Part shown: piece after piece, positions 25,808 to 35,543 of the stretch
Position numbering within the stretch: the stretch's first letter is position 1
Layout: every line of letters starts with the position of its first letter
Assembly: GCA_963721065.1 (NCBI GenBank)
Contig: CAVRHO010000002.1
Location: 1,302,001 to 1,366,000 of the forward strand
Direction: 5' to 3'
Length of the DNA: 64,000 bases
Source of the DNA: CAWBLP01 sp963721065
GTDB lineage: Bacteria; Pseudomonadota; Alphaproteobacteria; Acetobacterales; Acetobacteraceae
The notes under the pieces: generated by a model
What the model was told of the DNA's origin: nothing
Seen by the model: only the letters and a program-made list of their open reading frames with translations
Databases searched by the model: none
Program-made: the position numbers and the translations under genes

Positions 25808-26554
25808 TCACGCCGCTACTCCCATGGTCAGGTCGCGGAACACGTCCTCCAGCTTTCCGGACGGACTCCGCCCCGCCAGTTCGGCCGGCGTGGCATCTGC
25901 CACCACGCGCCCCGCAGCGATGATGATCGCGCGGGAGCACACCGCGTCCACCTCCTCCAGGATATGCGTGGAAATCACGATCGCCTTCTCCGGCGCCATG
26001 CTGCGGATCAGTGTGCGCACCTCATGCTTCTGGTTGGGGTCCAGGCCGTCTGTCGGCTCATCCAGCACCAGCACCGGTGGGTCGTGCAGCAGGGCCTGTG
26101 CCAGGCCGACACGGCGCTTGAAGCCCTTCGAGAGGGTCTCCACCGGTTGCAGGCGCACGCTGTTCAGGCTGGTCAGGCGGATCGCGTTCTCCACCCGCTC
26201 CTCCAGCGCCGCGCCGCGAAAGCCGCGCACCTTGGCGCAGAAGCGCAGGAAGCCGGTGACTGTCATTTCCGGGTAGGTGGGCGCGCCTTCCGGCAGGAAG
26301 CCCAGGACGCGCCGGGCGGCGACCGCGTCGGTCTGCACGTCGTGGCCGCAGATGCGCGCGGTGCCGGAGGTTGGGATCATGAACCCGGCGAGCATGCGCA
26401 TTGTCGTGGACTTGCCGGCGCCGTTCGGACCGAGAAATCCCAGCACCTCACCCTTCGGCACCTGGAACGAGACATGATCCACCGCGGTAAAGCTGCCGAA
26501 GCGCTTTGTCAGAGCGTCGATTTCGATCAATGCAGGCTGGCTGCCGGCAGGCAC
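25808..26554 (-). CDS. GldA-like ABC transporter ATP-binding protein
   Basis: A 248-residue ATPase. Walker A GPNGAGKST near residues 42-50, the Q-loop region replaced by LPEGAPTYPEMTV as in GldA/NosF-type proteins, signature LSKGFKRRVGLAQ near 140, Walker B VLVLDEPTDGLDP near 159 and the switch His in VISTHILEEV near 194. The start is GTG at 26554 with GGGAG about 8 bp upstream. It is first in the operon with the permease, GldG-like, DUF4340 and Nudix genes. Confidence 0.9.
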   Translation of the reverse strand: MPAGSQPALIEIDALTKRFGSFTAVDHVSFQVPKGEVLGFLGPNGAGKSTTMRMLAGFMIPTSGTARICGHDVQTDAVAARRVLGFLPEGAPTYPEMTVTGFLRFCAKVRGFRGAALEERVENAIRLTSLNSVRLQPVETLSKGFKRRVGLAQALLHDPPVLVLDEPTDGLDPNQKHEVRTLIRSMAPEKAIVISTHILEEVDAVCSRAIIIAAGRVVADATPAELAGRSPSGKLEDVFRDLTMGVAA

Positions 26555-26746
26555 GCTATTGCTCCCGCTGAACTGAAGTATGCGGCCGGAATACCGGAAA
26601 GCGGTTGCAATGCAAGCAGATCACGCACGCAAATGTGCGCATGACCAAGGATTAACGATCAGGCAAATCGTTCATGAGGCGGCGATTGACCCGGCGACGC
26701 GCTGTGCCGATGCTGGCCGGTGACAGCACCAGAGGAGGGAACGACA

Positions 26747-27529
26747 ATGCCGCTGGAGTCCATCGAACCGCAGGACGTCGCCATCGCGGACGCCCGCTGG
26801 CAGGCCCGCATCGACCTGGCCGCGGCGCACCGGCTGGCGGTGATGCATGGGTTCAACGAGGGGATCTTCAATCACTTCACCCTGCGCGTGCCGGGCACCG
26901 ACGACCGCTATTACCAGATCCCGTTCGGGCTGCACTGGTCCGAGGTGACGGCCAGTTGCTTCATGGAGGTCGGCTACGACGGCACCCGCCTGGCCGGCGA
27001 GGGGGAGATCGAACGGTCCGCCTACTGCATCCACGCACCGATGCACCGGCTGCTGCCGAAAGCCGCCGCGGTGTTTCACACGCACATGCCCTATGCCAGC
27101 GCGCTCGCCCGCCTCGAAGACCCCCGCATCCTGCCGATCGGCCAGACCGAGCTCGGCACGATGATGCACACCGCCTATGACGACATCTACACCGGCCCGG
27201 CGTTCGATCCGGCCGAGGGCGAGCGGTTGTCGGAAGTAATCGGCGACAAGACCGTGCTGATGATGGCCAACCACGGTGTCGCGACGGTGGGCAGGACGGT
27301 GGCGGAGGCGTACGACCGGCTGTACTACGTGGAGCGCGTGGCACAGGTGCAGCTCTATGCCATGTGGACCGGCAAGCCGCTGAAGTTCCTGCCGCAGGAC
27401 GTGATCGACAGCACGATCAGCGCCTACCGGAAGGAAAGCCACCAGTACGGCAACAAGCCCACCTGCGAGTGGCACTTCGCTGCGCTGAAGCGGATCCTGG
27501 ATCGCAAGGAACCCGACTACAAGGAATAG
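26747..27529 (+). CDS. Class II aldolase/adducin family protein
   Basis: A 260-residue AraD-like metalloenzyme fold. AVMHGFNEGIFNHFTLRVPG near residue 32 is the family's first block, VFHTHMPYASALARL near 108 supplies metal His ligands and LMMANHGVATVGRTVAEAYD near 180 the third His. Family members cleave or epimerise sugar phosphates, but many of this subgroup are uncharacterised. GAGGAGGG lies about 8 bp before ATG 26747; an in-frame GTG nine codons upstream is less likely. It is divergent from the ABC operon and followed by a hairpin. Confidence 0.88.
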   Translation: MPLESIEPQDVAIADARWQARIDLAAAHRLAVMHGFNEGIFNHFTLRVPGTDDRYYQIPFGLHWSEVTASCFMEVGYDGTRLAGEGEIERSAYCIHAPMHRLLPKAAAVFHTHMPYASALARLEDPRILPIGQTELGTMMHTAYDDIYTGPAFDPAEGERLSEVIGDKTVLMMANHGVATVGRTVAEAYDRLYYVERVAQVQLYAMWTGKPLKFLPQDVIDSTISAYRKESHQYGNKPTCEWHFAALKRILDRKEPDYKE

Positions 27530-27538
27530 GGTATGCGA

Positions 27539-27575
27539 TTGCGGCCAGGCGGGGACGGATTTCCCCGCCGGCCGC
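27539..27575. terminator. GC-rich hairpin after the class II aldolase gene
   Basis: GCGGCCAGGCGGGGA and TCCCCGCCGGCCGC pair across a short loop, 10 bp past the stop. No T-run follows, so it may be a terminator of the non-canonical kind or a transcript-end stabiliser. Confidence 0.5.
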
Positions 27576-27657
27576 AGATGCAACCAACCGCGTGGTGGCG
27601 GGCGAAGGCCCGCTCCCATCGACACTAACATGGTGCGGACAAGCACCGCTCTGCCGC

Positions 27658-27763
27658 GTCATGGCCGGCCCTGAGCCGGCCATCTACCCCCGACACGGCG
27701 TGTTCCGCTGCACCCCGACCCGATCGTTCCGGTGTCGATGGCCGGGTCGGGCCCGGCCATGAC
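27658..27763. repeat. Type A palindromic element, 106 bp
   Basis: It begins GTCATGGCCGGCCCTGAGCC and ends GGGTCGGGCCCGGCCATGAC: two facing palindromes with a middle containing GACCCGATCGTTCCGGTG. The reverse complement of 38284-38389 matches it at over 90% of positions by eye. A 22-bp tandem array follows at 27797. Confidence 0.85.
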
Positions 27764-27796
27764 GTGAAGGGCCGGTCCCGGACACGAAGCGCCGGT

Positions 27797-27862
27797 ACCG
27801 GCTAGCCTATCGTCCGCTACCGGCCAGCCTATCGCCCCGCACCGGCTTGCCTATCGTGACGC
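27797..27862. repeat. Tandem repeat, 22 bp x 3
   Basis: The unit ACCGGCTAGCCTATCGTCCG plus CT occurs at 27797, 27819 and 27841 with a few substitutions. It lies 34 bp from the type A element, downstream of the livF stop in the livF direction. Confidence 0.85.
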
Positions 27863-27937
27863 CACAAAGGCCGGGTCCGCCACGAGGTGGCCGGTTCCGC
27901 CGGCCCGTAAACCCACGCCGATCGCGGCCGCGTCGCC

Positions 27938-28622
<685 letters not shown>

Positions 28623-28636
<14 letters not shown>

Positions 28637-30455
28637 GGACGTCCCGCATGCCCCCCAGATAGGCGTCCTGCACCGCCTGGTTACGTTGGATTTCATCCGG
28701 CGAGCCGTCCGCCAGCAGTCTGCCGTCGTACAGCACGGTGATGCGGTCGGCGAGTTCGAAGATCGCGTCCATGTCGTGCTCGACGATCACCAGCGTGCGG
28801 TCCCGGCCGATTTCGCGAATCAATGCGCGGGTGCTGATGCGTTCCTCCGGGCTCATGCCGGCCAGCGGCTCGTCCAGCAGCAGCACGTTGGGGCCGGTGG
28901 CCAGCGCCATGCCGATCTCCAGGCGCCGCTTTTCGCCATACGCCAGAACATGCGCCGGCAGGTCGCCGCGTGCGGTCAGGCCGACCGTGGCGAGCGCGGT
29001 CTGGACCTGGCGCTCCACCTCCGGGATGCTGTCGGCGCGGCGCAGCACGTCCAGGCGGAACGATCCGCGGCGGCGTGCCAGGGCGGCGACGCGCATGTTC
29101 TCGCGCGCGGACAGTTCCAGGAACAGCGTGTTCAACTGGTTGCTCTTGCCGATGCCAAGCTGCGCGGTGCGCGTGGCGCCCAGGCCGGTGATGCGGCGGC
29201 CGAACAGGCGAACCTGGCCTTCGGTGGGGTGCACCTCATCGAGCAGCATCTTGAACAGCGTGCTCTTGCCGGCGCCATTCGGGCCGATCACCGCGTGGAT
29301 CGAGCCGGTCGGGATGGTGAAGGACACGTTGTCCACCGCGCGCAGACCGCCGTACTGCTTGGACAGGCCGGTGATTTCCAGGGCCGGCGCGTCGGATTGC
29401 GTGCGGACCAGCGGCGCGGTCATGGCCATCGCCGGGGCGACGGCGACCTCGGGGATCGGGGTCTCGGCGAGGGGGTCGGCGATCTGCGCCAGGCGGCGGC
29501 GGGCCCAGAGATGGCGGATCTCGCCGCAGATGCCGCGGCGCAGCGCGATCACCAGCACGACGAAGATCAGGCCCAGGATCAGCTTCCACAGCGCGCCGAT
29601 GCCGGGCACAGCCTGCAGGTTGTCGCGCAGCCACAACCACACGCCGGCCCCCACCAGCGGTCCGATCAGCGTGCCGACGCCGCCGATGATGGTCTGCACC
29701 ACCAACTGGCCGGAGGTATCCAGCGCAAAGGCGTCCGGCGGCATGTAGCTCTGCAATACGCCCAGCAATCCGCCCGCCAGGCCGGCATACAGCGCGGCGA
29801 TGACGAACGAGGCGAGCTTGTAGCGTGGCACCGCATGGCCCAGCATCGTGGCGCGGGCGGTGTTTTCCTTGATCGCGCGCAGCACGGCACCGAACGGCGA
29901 ATGGGTGATGCGCCGGGCGATGAAGAAGCCGATCAGGAACAGGCCGGCGAGGAAGCCGTACATCGGCAGCCCGGGCACCAGGCGGATGGCGGATTCGCCC
30001 CAGCCAAGCTGCGGCACCGGAACGCCGGGCAGGCCGTTCTCGCCGCCGGTGTAGGCGGACAGCGGCGAGTTCTCCAGGAAGTAGGACATCTGGCCGAACG
30101 CCAGCGTGATCATGGCGAAGTAGATGCCGATGCGCCGCACCGCCAGCCAGCCGACCACCGCGCCGAATGCGCCGCCGGCGAGGGTGCCGATCAGCAGCGC
30201 GATCCAGACGCTGCTGATCACGTGGTGAACCAGCAGATAAGCGGCGACGAACCCGCCGGTGCCGTAGAAGGCTGCCTGGCCGAAGGACAGCAGGCCGGTC
30301 CAGCCGAACAGCAGGTCGAACCCGAGGCCCAGGATGCCCCAGTCGAGAACGCGCTCCATCATGTCGAAGGAGGCGCCGATATGGGGCAGGATGAACGGCA
30401 GCACCACCAGAACCGCGGCGAGCGAGAACTCCGGCAGCAGGGGGATGCGCTTCAT
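28623..30455 (-). CDS. Fused LivM permease-LivG ATPase of a branched-chain-type ABC importer
   Basis: One 610-residue chain carries both subunits. Residues about 1-310 are a LivM permease with eight or so helices, including DLLFGWTGLLSFGQAAFYG near 48 and the EAA-like FGAVLRAIKENTARATMLGH near 189. After a Pro/Ala linker, residues about 360-605 are a LivG ATPase: Walker A VIGPNGAGKSTLFKMLLDE near 392, signature VLAYGEKRRLEIGMAL near 515, Walker B VLLLDEPLAGMSP near 537 and VIVEHDMDAIFELADR near 564. Fusion of these two is common in alphaproteobacteria. The upstream spacer (448 bp) to livH is full of repeats. Confidence 0.92.
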
Positions 30456-30504
30456 CGGCGTTCCCCCGGGCGTTCCGGGGCGGGGGCGGGGTTCGTCAAG
30501 GGGC

Positions 30505-30579
30505 CATGCAGGTGGGCGCCATGCCGATGGGCGCCATGCCGGTGAGGGCCATGCCGATGGGCGCCATGCCGGTGAGGGC
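30505..30579. repeat. Tandem repeat, 15 bp x 5
   Basis: CATGCCGATGGGCGC and CATGCCGGTGAGGGC alternate in five head-to-tail copies. On the minus strand the unit reads as a His-Arg-His-Gly-like peptide, but it lies between genes. It is 13 bp from a type A element. Confidence 0.9.
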
Positions 30580-30592
30580 CGGAACCATTCGA

Positions 30593-30697
30593 GTCATGGC
30601 CGGGCTTGACCCGGCCATCTGCCCCCGATCCGGCGTGTGCCCGCAGGACCGACCCGATCGGAGTTGGGTGGATGGCCGGGTCAAGCCCGGCCATGAC
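30593..30697. repeat. Type A palindromic element, 105 bp
   Basis: Starts GTCATGGCCGGGCTTGACCC, ends CGGGTCAAGCCCGGCCATGAC less its first base; the middle holds GACCCGATCGGAG. It is inside the livH-livMG spacer. Confidence 0.85.
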
Positions 30698-30850
30698 ACG
30701 GGGTAGCGGAGTCGGGCCAATGGCCGGGTCAAGCCCGGCCATGACGGGCGGCGGGGTGGCTGCGCCGAGGGGCCGATCAACTGCGGCCATGACACGGGGT
30801 AGCGGGGTCGGGCCGATGTTCGGATCCAGCCCAGCCATCACCTGGGGCAG
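30698..30850. repeat. Degenerate array of type A half-elements
   Basis: Three partial units of about 57 bp share ACACGGGGTAGCGG, GTCGGGCC, ATGGCCGGGTCAAGCCCGG and CCATGAC words, becoming more diverged toward 30850. They look like successive duplications of the right half of the neighbouring type A element. Confidence 0.7.
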
Positions 30851-30903
30851 GGGGGCTCGACCACGACCGCTGGTTCGGCATTCCCGGCCGTGGCGCCGCG
30901 GGC

Positions 30904-31780
30904 TCATACCCGGCCCTCCGTGCCGAACAGGCCTTGCGGCCGCACCACCAGAAGCAGCGCCATCAGCGCGTACAGCATCACCTCGGAATACGCGGAGTTG
31001 AATGCACTGGTGATGGAAACGATTTCGCCCGCAATCAGTCCGCCGACCACCGCGCCGGGGAAGGAGCCCAGCCCGCCAATCACGATCACGACGAAGGATT
31101 CCACCAGAAACGTATCGCCCATGTCGGGCGTCACCGCGATGATGGGTGCGTAGATCATGCCCGCCAGCCCGGCCGCCACCACGCCGATCGCGAACACCAG
31201 CAGGAAGGTTCGCCGGACATTGATGCCCAGGATGCCGACCATGCGCTGGTCCTCGATGCCCGCGCGCACCACCAGCCCGATCGAGGTGCGGTACAGGTAC
31301 CAGCCACAGGATCGCCAGCAGCACGGCGATGATTCCGATCACCTGCAGCCGGTAGGTGGGATAGATCAGGAACCCGATCTGCGTGATGCCTTCGCCCCAA
31401 CTGGGAATCGGCACGCGCTGGCTGTTGCCGCCGAACACCGCGCGCACCGCCTCCACCACCACGATCGCGACGCCGAAGGTGACCAGGATCTGGTCCTCGT
31501 GCGGACGCTGGTAGAACAGGCGGATGATGACCCGTTCGATCACCACGCCGATCAGCAGCATGATCACGCAGCCGAGGACCAGGGCCAGGATGAACGAGTT
31601 GGTGCCTTGCAGCACCACGAACACCGCGTAGGCGCCCAGCATGAACAGGGCGCCGTGCGCGAAGTTCAGCACGCCGAGCGTGCCCAGGATGATGGTAAGG
31701 CCGCTGCTGACAAGCGCCAGCAGAGACCCCAACGCCAGGCCGTTGAAGGCCTGCGACAACAAAAGTGGCGCGCTCGGCAT
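30904..31780 (-). pseudogene. livH: LivH permease of the branched-chain-type ABC importer, one frameshift
   Basis: Inner-membrane permease partner of LivM. The first frame has the LivH start QAFNGLALGSLLALVSSGLT, GVLNFAHGALFMLGAY and RPHEDQILVTFGVAIVV. It leaves the path after LLAILWL; the second frame resumes VRAGIEDQRMVGILGINVRR and VIVIGGLGSFPGAVVGGL and ends VRPQGLFGTEGRV. Deleting one G of CTGGTACC at about 31299 restores a protein of about 291 residues. It follows the substrate-binding protein gene by 18 bp. The other operon genes are intact, so the break may be a sequence error. Confidence 0.85.
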
Positions 31781-31798
31781 GCGGTCAACCGCTCCCGG

Positions 31799-33139
31799 TC
31801 AGGTGTAGGAGCCGAGGTGGCAGCCGAAATGATCGGGCGGGCTCATGACATCCTCGCCGGCCACCACGTCCACGATATCATAGAAATCTTCCGGATTCTG
31901 CATCTTCGACGGCGCCTTGCCGACAACGACCGGAACCGGACGGACCAACTGGTGATCCTCGGCGCGGTAATACACCTTCCCGAGGGAGGTTTCATACGGG
32001 TTGGACTTCGAGGCTTCCAGTGCCTTGATCACCTCGGGCGGATAGAACGTATTCGCCCGCTCCACCGACGCGGCCCACAGCATGGTCTGCATGTAGGCGA
32101 TGTGTGCGCCCCAGCGCGGATAGTATTTGTGCTTTTCGCGGAAGGCCTGCACGAAGTCCTTGGCCAGCGGATACCGGTCTTCCAGCTTCCACCAGAAGTC
32201 GAACGTGCCGTACACGCCCTGCATCAGCTTGGCGCCCGTCTCCTTCGCCTGGAAGGAGGAGATGTTCGGCACCACAAGCTTCATCTTCTTCAGCACGCCG
32301 AACTGGTCGGCCTGCTTGGTGGAGGCCACTGCGTCGGCGCCGAAGGCCACGTTGACGAATACCTCTGCGCCGCTGTTGGCGATGTTCAGCAGCGCGGAGC
32401 TGAAGTCGGTGGTGCCCAGCGGCACCAGTTGCTTGGTGGCGACGGTCCAGCCGTGCTGCTTGGCGAATTCCGAGAACGAATTGAATACCGAATGCCCGTA
32501 TGTGTAGTCGGGCACCAGATAGGCCGCCTTGAGGTTCTTGCCGATCGCCTTCGCCACAACCGGGGCGAGTGCCTTGCACGCCATGTAGGCCGACGGTTGT
32601 GAGCGGAAGCCGTAGCGCTGGCAGTTCTTGCCGGTGGTATCGTTGGACCCGGACAGGCCCACCATGTTCAGCACTTTCTCGCGCTGCGCCAGTTCCTCGA
32701 TGGCGATCGCGGTGGCACTGCTGACCGAGCCGGTGATCATGATGGCCTTGTCGCGCTGAATGAACTGCGTCTGCGCCTGCACCGCGACATTGGGCTTGGT
32801 CTGCGAGTCGGCGACCTTGTACTTGATGGTCTTGCCGAGCACGCCCTTGCCCTTCAGACCCCACTTTTGCGCGATGTCGCTGCCGGCATTGATTTCGGCA
32901 ATGGCCAGTTCGTAGCCCAACTGCTCGTCATGGCCGTCGGCGGAATAGGGGCCGGTCAGCGGCGTGGTAATGCCGACGAAGGCGGAATTGCCGCTGATTC
33001 CGGCCGGAAAGGTGCCGAGGTTAGGGTGATTTTCCGCTGCGAGGGCCTGTCGGAACAGCGCCAGGCTACCGGCAATGCCAAGACTGGTTTGCAGCATGCG
33101 GCGGCGGCCGAAGCCGGCCGCGCGTGTCGGTTGGTTCAT
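31799..33139 (-). CDS. Branched-chain-type ABC transporter substrate-binding protein
   Basis: Periplasmic type I binding protein of 446 residues. GFGRRRMLQTSLGIAGSLAL is a signal with paired arginines, possibly Tat-dependent, with cleavage after ALAA. The mature part has VGITTPLTGPYSADGHDEQL near residue 55, ITGSVSSATAIAIEELAQ near 135, YLVPDYTYGHSVFNSFSEF near 206 and ends in DHFGCHLGSYT. GGGAGG precedes ATG 33139. It is first in the operon with livH, livMG and livF. The ligand is not evident; this long (about 440 residue) subgroup differs from classic LivJ/K of about 370. Confidence 0.9.
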   Translation of the reverse strand: MNQPTRAAGFGRRRMLQTSLGIAGSLALFRQALAAENHPNLGTFPAGISGNSAFVGITTPLTGPYSADGHDEQLGYELAIAEINAGSDIAQKWGLKGKGVLGKTIKYKVADSQTKPNVAVQAQTQFIQRDKAIMITGSVSSATAIAIEELAQREKVLNMVGLSGSNDTTGKNCQRYGFRSQPSAYMACKALAPVVAKAIGKNLKAAYLVPDYTYGHSVFNSFSEFAKQHGWTVATKQLVPLGTTDFSSALLNIANSGAEVFVNVAFGADAVASTKQADQFGVLKKMKLVVPNISSFQAKETGAKLMQGVYGTFDFWWKLEDRYPLAKDFVQAFREKHKYYPRWGAHIAYMQTMLWAASVERANTFYPPEVIKALEASKSNPYETSLGKVYYRAEDHQLVRPVPVVVGKAPSKMQNPEDFYDIVDVVAGEDVMSPPDHFGCHLGSYT

Positions 33140-33437
33140 CCCATAGGCCTCCCTAGGTTGAAGCCGTCCCTGTACGGCGTCAGTCTCGGACACGATTCGG
33201 TGTCCGTAGGTGCACTTAACGGGCCTTGTTGTCAGGAGCAACAGCAGAGCAGTAGGACTGCGCGGGCAGGCAAGCTCAGTTCACGCGGCCAGCTCGCACG
33301 ATCGGGATTGGTTGGCCCTTGCAGATGCGCAATCGTTGCCTTAGGGAACCGGCAGGACCCGTGGAACCAACGTTGTCGTTCTTGCCAAAGGTCATAGATT
33401 GCAACGGTTCATCTGTTGCAGGAACGGGAGGATCAGG

Positions 33438-34781
33438 ATGACGCACAAGACTACATCGCTTGTCGCTTCGCGCCGCCGCTTGTTGCAGGCCGGTGCGGGG
33501 CTGGCCGGCGCCTCGCTGTTGCCGGCGCTGCCGGGCGGCGCCTTCGCTGCGGACAAGCCGGCGCTGGGCAACTATCCGGCCGGGGTGTCCGGGGACAGCG
33601 TGTTCGTCGGCATCTGCCTGCCGCGCACCGGCACCTATGCCGTGCCGGGCGAGGATGAGCTGAAGGGGTTCGAACTGGCGATCGAACACCTGAACACCGG
33701 CAACGAACTGATCAAGAAAATCTCTCCGCACACCACCAAGGGCGTGCTCGGCAAGGAAGTGAAGTACGGCGTGGCCGACTCCGAGGCCAAGCCGAACGCC
33801 GCCGTGCAGGCGCAGACAAGGTTCATCACCCAGGACAAGGCGATGATGATCTGCGGTTCGGTGTCGTCCGCCGTGGCGGTGGCGCTGAACAAGCTGGCCG
33901 AGCGGTCGAAGGTGATCTACCTGCCGGGTATTACCGGATCCAACGATACCACCGGCAAGGATTGCTCGCGTTACTCCTTCCGCCAGTGCTTCTACGCCTA
34001 TACGGCGGCGCACGCGCTGGCGCCGGTGCTGATCAAGAACATCGGCAAGAACAAGAAGATCGCCTTCCTGACTCCCGACTACACCTATGGCCACACCGTG
34101 CGCCAGTCGATGCAGAAGTTCCTGGAGCAGGGCGGCTGGACCGTCGCCACCAACCAGGTCTGCCCGCTGGGCACGAAGGACTTCAGCTCCTATCTGCTGA
34201 ACATCGCCAACAGCGGCGCCGACGTGTTCGTCAACATCAACTTCGGCAACGACGCCGTGCAGTCCATCAAGCAGGCCAAGCAGTTCGGCGTGTTGAGCAA
34301 GATGACGCTGGCGATGGCCTACAACACGCCGTTCCTGGCCAAGGATGTCGGCCCCGACATCATGGAGGGCGTGTACGCCGCCACCGACTTCTGGTGGACG
34401 CTGGAGGACAAGTACCCCATCGCCAAAGGCTTCGTGGACGCGTTCGACAAGAAGTACGGCTACAAGCCGGAATGGGGTGCGAACTCGGCCTACATGCAGG
34501 TCGCAATGTGGGCGGCCATGCAGGAACAGGCCAAGACCTTCTATCCGCCCGATGTGATCAAGGCGTACGAAGCCGGGCACCACATCCAGTCAACAGTGGG
34601 TGAAGTCTGGTTCCGCGCGCAGGACCACCAGTTGGTACGGCCGGTCGTCATCGTGCGCGGGAAGAAGAAGTCCGCGATGCGTAACGCGGACGACTATTAC
34701 GACGTGGTCGAGGTGGTTCCCGGCAAGGACCTGATGCAGCCGCCAGGTGCGTTCGGCTGCAAGCTGGGTCCCTACACCTGA
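33438..34781 (+). CDS. Second branched-chain-type substrate-binding protein, paralogue of the divergent one
   Basis: A 447-residue binding protein clearly homologous along its length to the 31799-33139 product: shared blocks include GSVSSA, SGSNDTTGK/TGSNDTTGK, PDYTYGH, LLNIANSGAEVFVN/LLNIANSGADVFVN, TFYPPxVIKA and the ending FGCxLGxYT. The signal SRRRLLQAGAGLAGASLLPA carries twin arginines. GGGAGG lies about 8 bp before ATG 33438. It has no permease of its own and sits divergent (298-bp spacer) from the liv operon, so it probably feeds the same channel with a different ligand. A hairpin terminator follows. Confidence 0.9.
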   Translation: MTHKTTSLVASRRRLLQAGAGLAGASLLPALPGGAFAADKPALGNYPAGVSGDSVFVGICLPRTGTYAVPGEDELKGFELAIEHLNTGNELIKKISPHTTKGVLGKEVKYGVADSEAKPNAAVQAQTRFITQDKAMMICGSVSSAVAVALNKLAERSKVIYLPGITGSNDTTGKDCSRYSFRQCFYAYTAAHALAPVLIKNIGKNKKIAFLTPDYTYGHTVRQSMQKFLEQGGWTVATNQVCPLGTKDFSSYLLNIANSGADVFVNINFGNDAVQSIKQAKQFGVLSKMTLAMAYNTPFLAKDVGPDIMEGVYAATDFWWTLEDKYPIAKGFVDAFDKKYGYKPEWGANSAYMQVAMWAAMQEQAKTFYPPDVIKAYEAGHHIQSTVGEVWFRAQDHQLVRPVVIVRGKKKSAMRNADDYYDVVEVVPGKDLMQPPGAFGCKLGPYT

Positions 34782-34804
34782 ACGGCCCCTACATCTGAAC
34801 GCTA

Positions 34805-34840
34805 GCGGGGGCCGGTTCTGACACCGGCCCCCGCTTGTCG
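34805..34840. terminator. Hairpin terminator after the second binding-protein gene
   Basis: Perfect 12-bp arms GCGGGGGCCGGT and ACCGGCCCCCGC around a 6-nt loop, followed by TTGTCG. It lies between convergent genes and could serve both directions. Confidence 0.6.
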
Positions 34841-34863
34841 CGACGGTGTGTAGGGTCGCGCCG

Positions 34864-35253
34864 TCAGCCAACCTGGATCTGGTGCGTCTCGGGCTCGACA
34901 GTGACGGGGCGCCGCGTGCCGTTCGGCGTGATCGCCATGGCACGGACATCCCCGTTCTGCAGCGAAAGCTGATGCACGCCATGGAAGCCGTGCGCATACA
35001 GCGTGTTGAGCGCGTCCGTGTACAGGCTTCCGATGCGAACCGCACGCTGCTCTGCCCGTGGATGCGCATGCCATACGGGCGGGGTGCTCGTGGCCGGCCG
35101 CGCCTGCTGCATCGCCGGGGCTGAGGGGCCCTGCGTGGCCGGCGCCGGCATTGCGGGCCTGTGCATGGCCGGGGCCTGGGGTTGTGCCATCGCTGCTCCG
35201 GCGAGCAGCACGCCGGCGGTGAAGGCGGTCATCGCAAGGGTCTGCTTGATCAT
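34864..35253 (-). CDS. Small exported protein of unknown function
   Basis: A 129-residue product with a signal peptide (MIKQTLAMTAFTAGVLLAGA, cleavage after AMA), a Pro/Ala/Met-rich linker of about 45 residues and a compact C-terminal part with LYTDALNTLYAHGFHGVHQL and MAITPNGTRRPVTVEPETHQ. The C-terminal part has the size and pattern of a PepSY-like small domain, but I am not sure. AAGGAG lies 9 bp before ATG 35253. It is convergent with the binding-protein gene and has its own spacer of 290 bp upstream, in which I see no other feature. Confidence 0.7.
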   Translation of the reverse strand: MIKQTLAMTAFTAGVLLAGAAMAQPQAPAMHRPAMPAPATQGPSAPAMQQARPATSTPPVWHAHPRAEQRAVRIGSLYTDALNTLYAHGFHGVHQLSLQNGDVRAMAITPNGTRRPVTVEPETHQIQVG

Positions 35254-35543
35254 AGGCGCTCTCCTTCGGACAAGAAAAAGTGACACGCTGCGGTAAGTAA
35301 ACGGCCCGCGAGCCGTATCGGTCCGAGCTTCATGTCATCGCGGGGCACTCCCGCAACGAACGTGGGCGCTGTGGTCGCCGCGTCAAGTTACCTCTCGATT
35401 TATCAATCCGTGGCAAGCCGGTTGCATTTCCGGCCGGCCATAGGCTGAACGGCCTAGATCGTCTGGTCGAGTTGCGAGGGGGGAATAATATCGGAGATTG
35501 CGCGTAATCCTCCTGACGGGGTCTCCCACAAACGGGTCCAGAC

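Noticed and set aside
30452..30903. His-Arg-Gly repeat peptide as the C-terminus of LivH
   Set aside because: It arises only because the livH frameshift opens the frame into tandem DNA repeats; the true LivH ending is at 30904 in the other frame.
34846..35124. Plus-strand gene overlapping the small exported protein
   Set aside because: The minus strand has a clean signal peptide and AAGGAG site; the plus-strand frame has neither.
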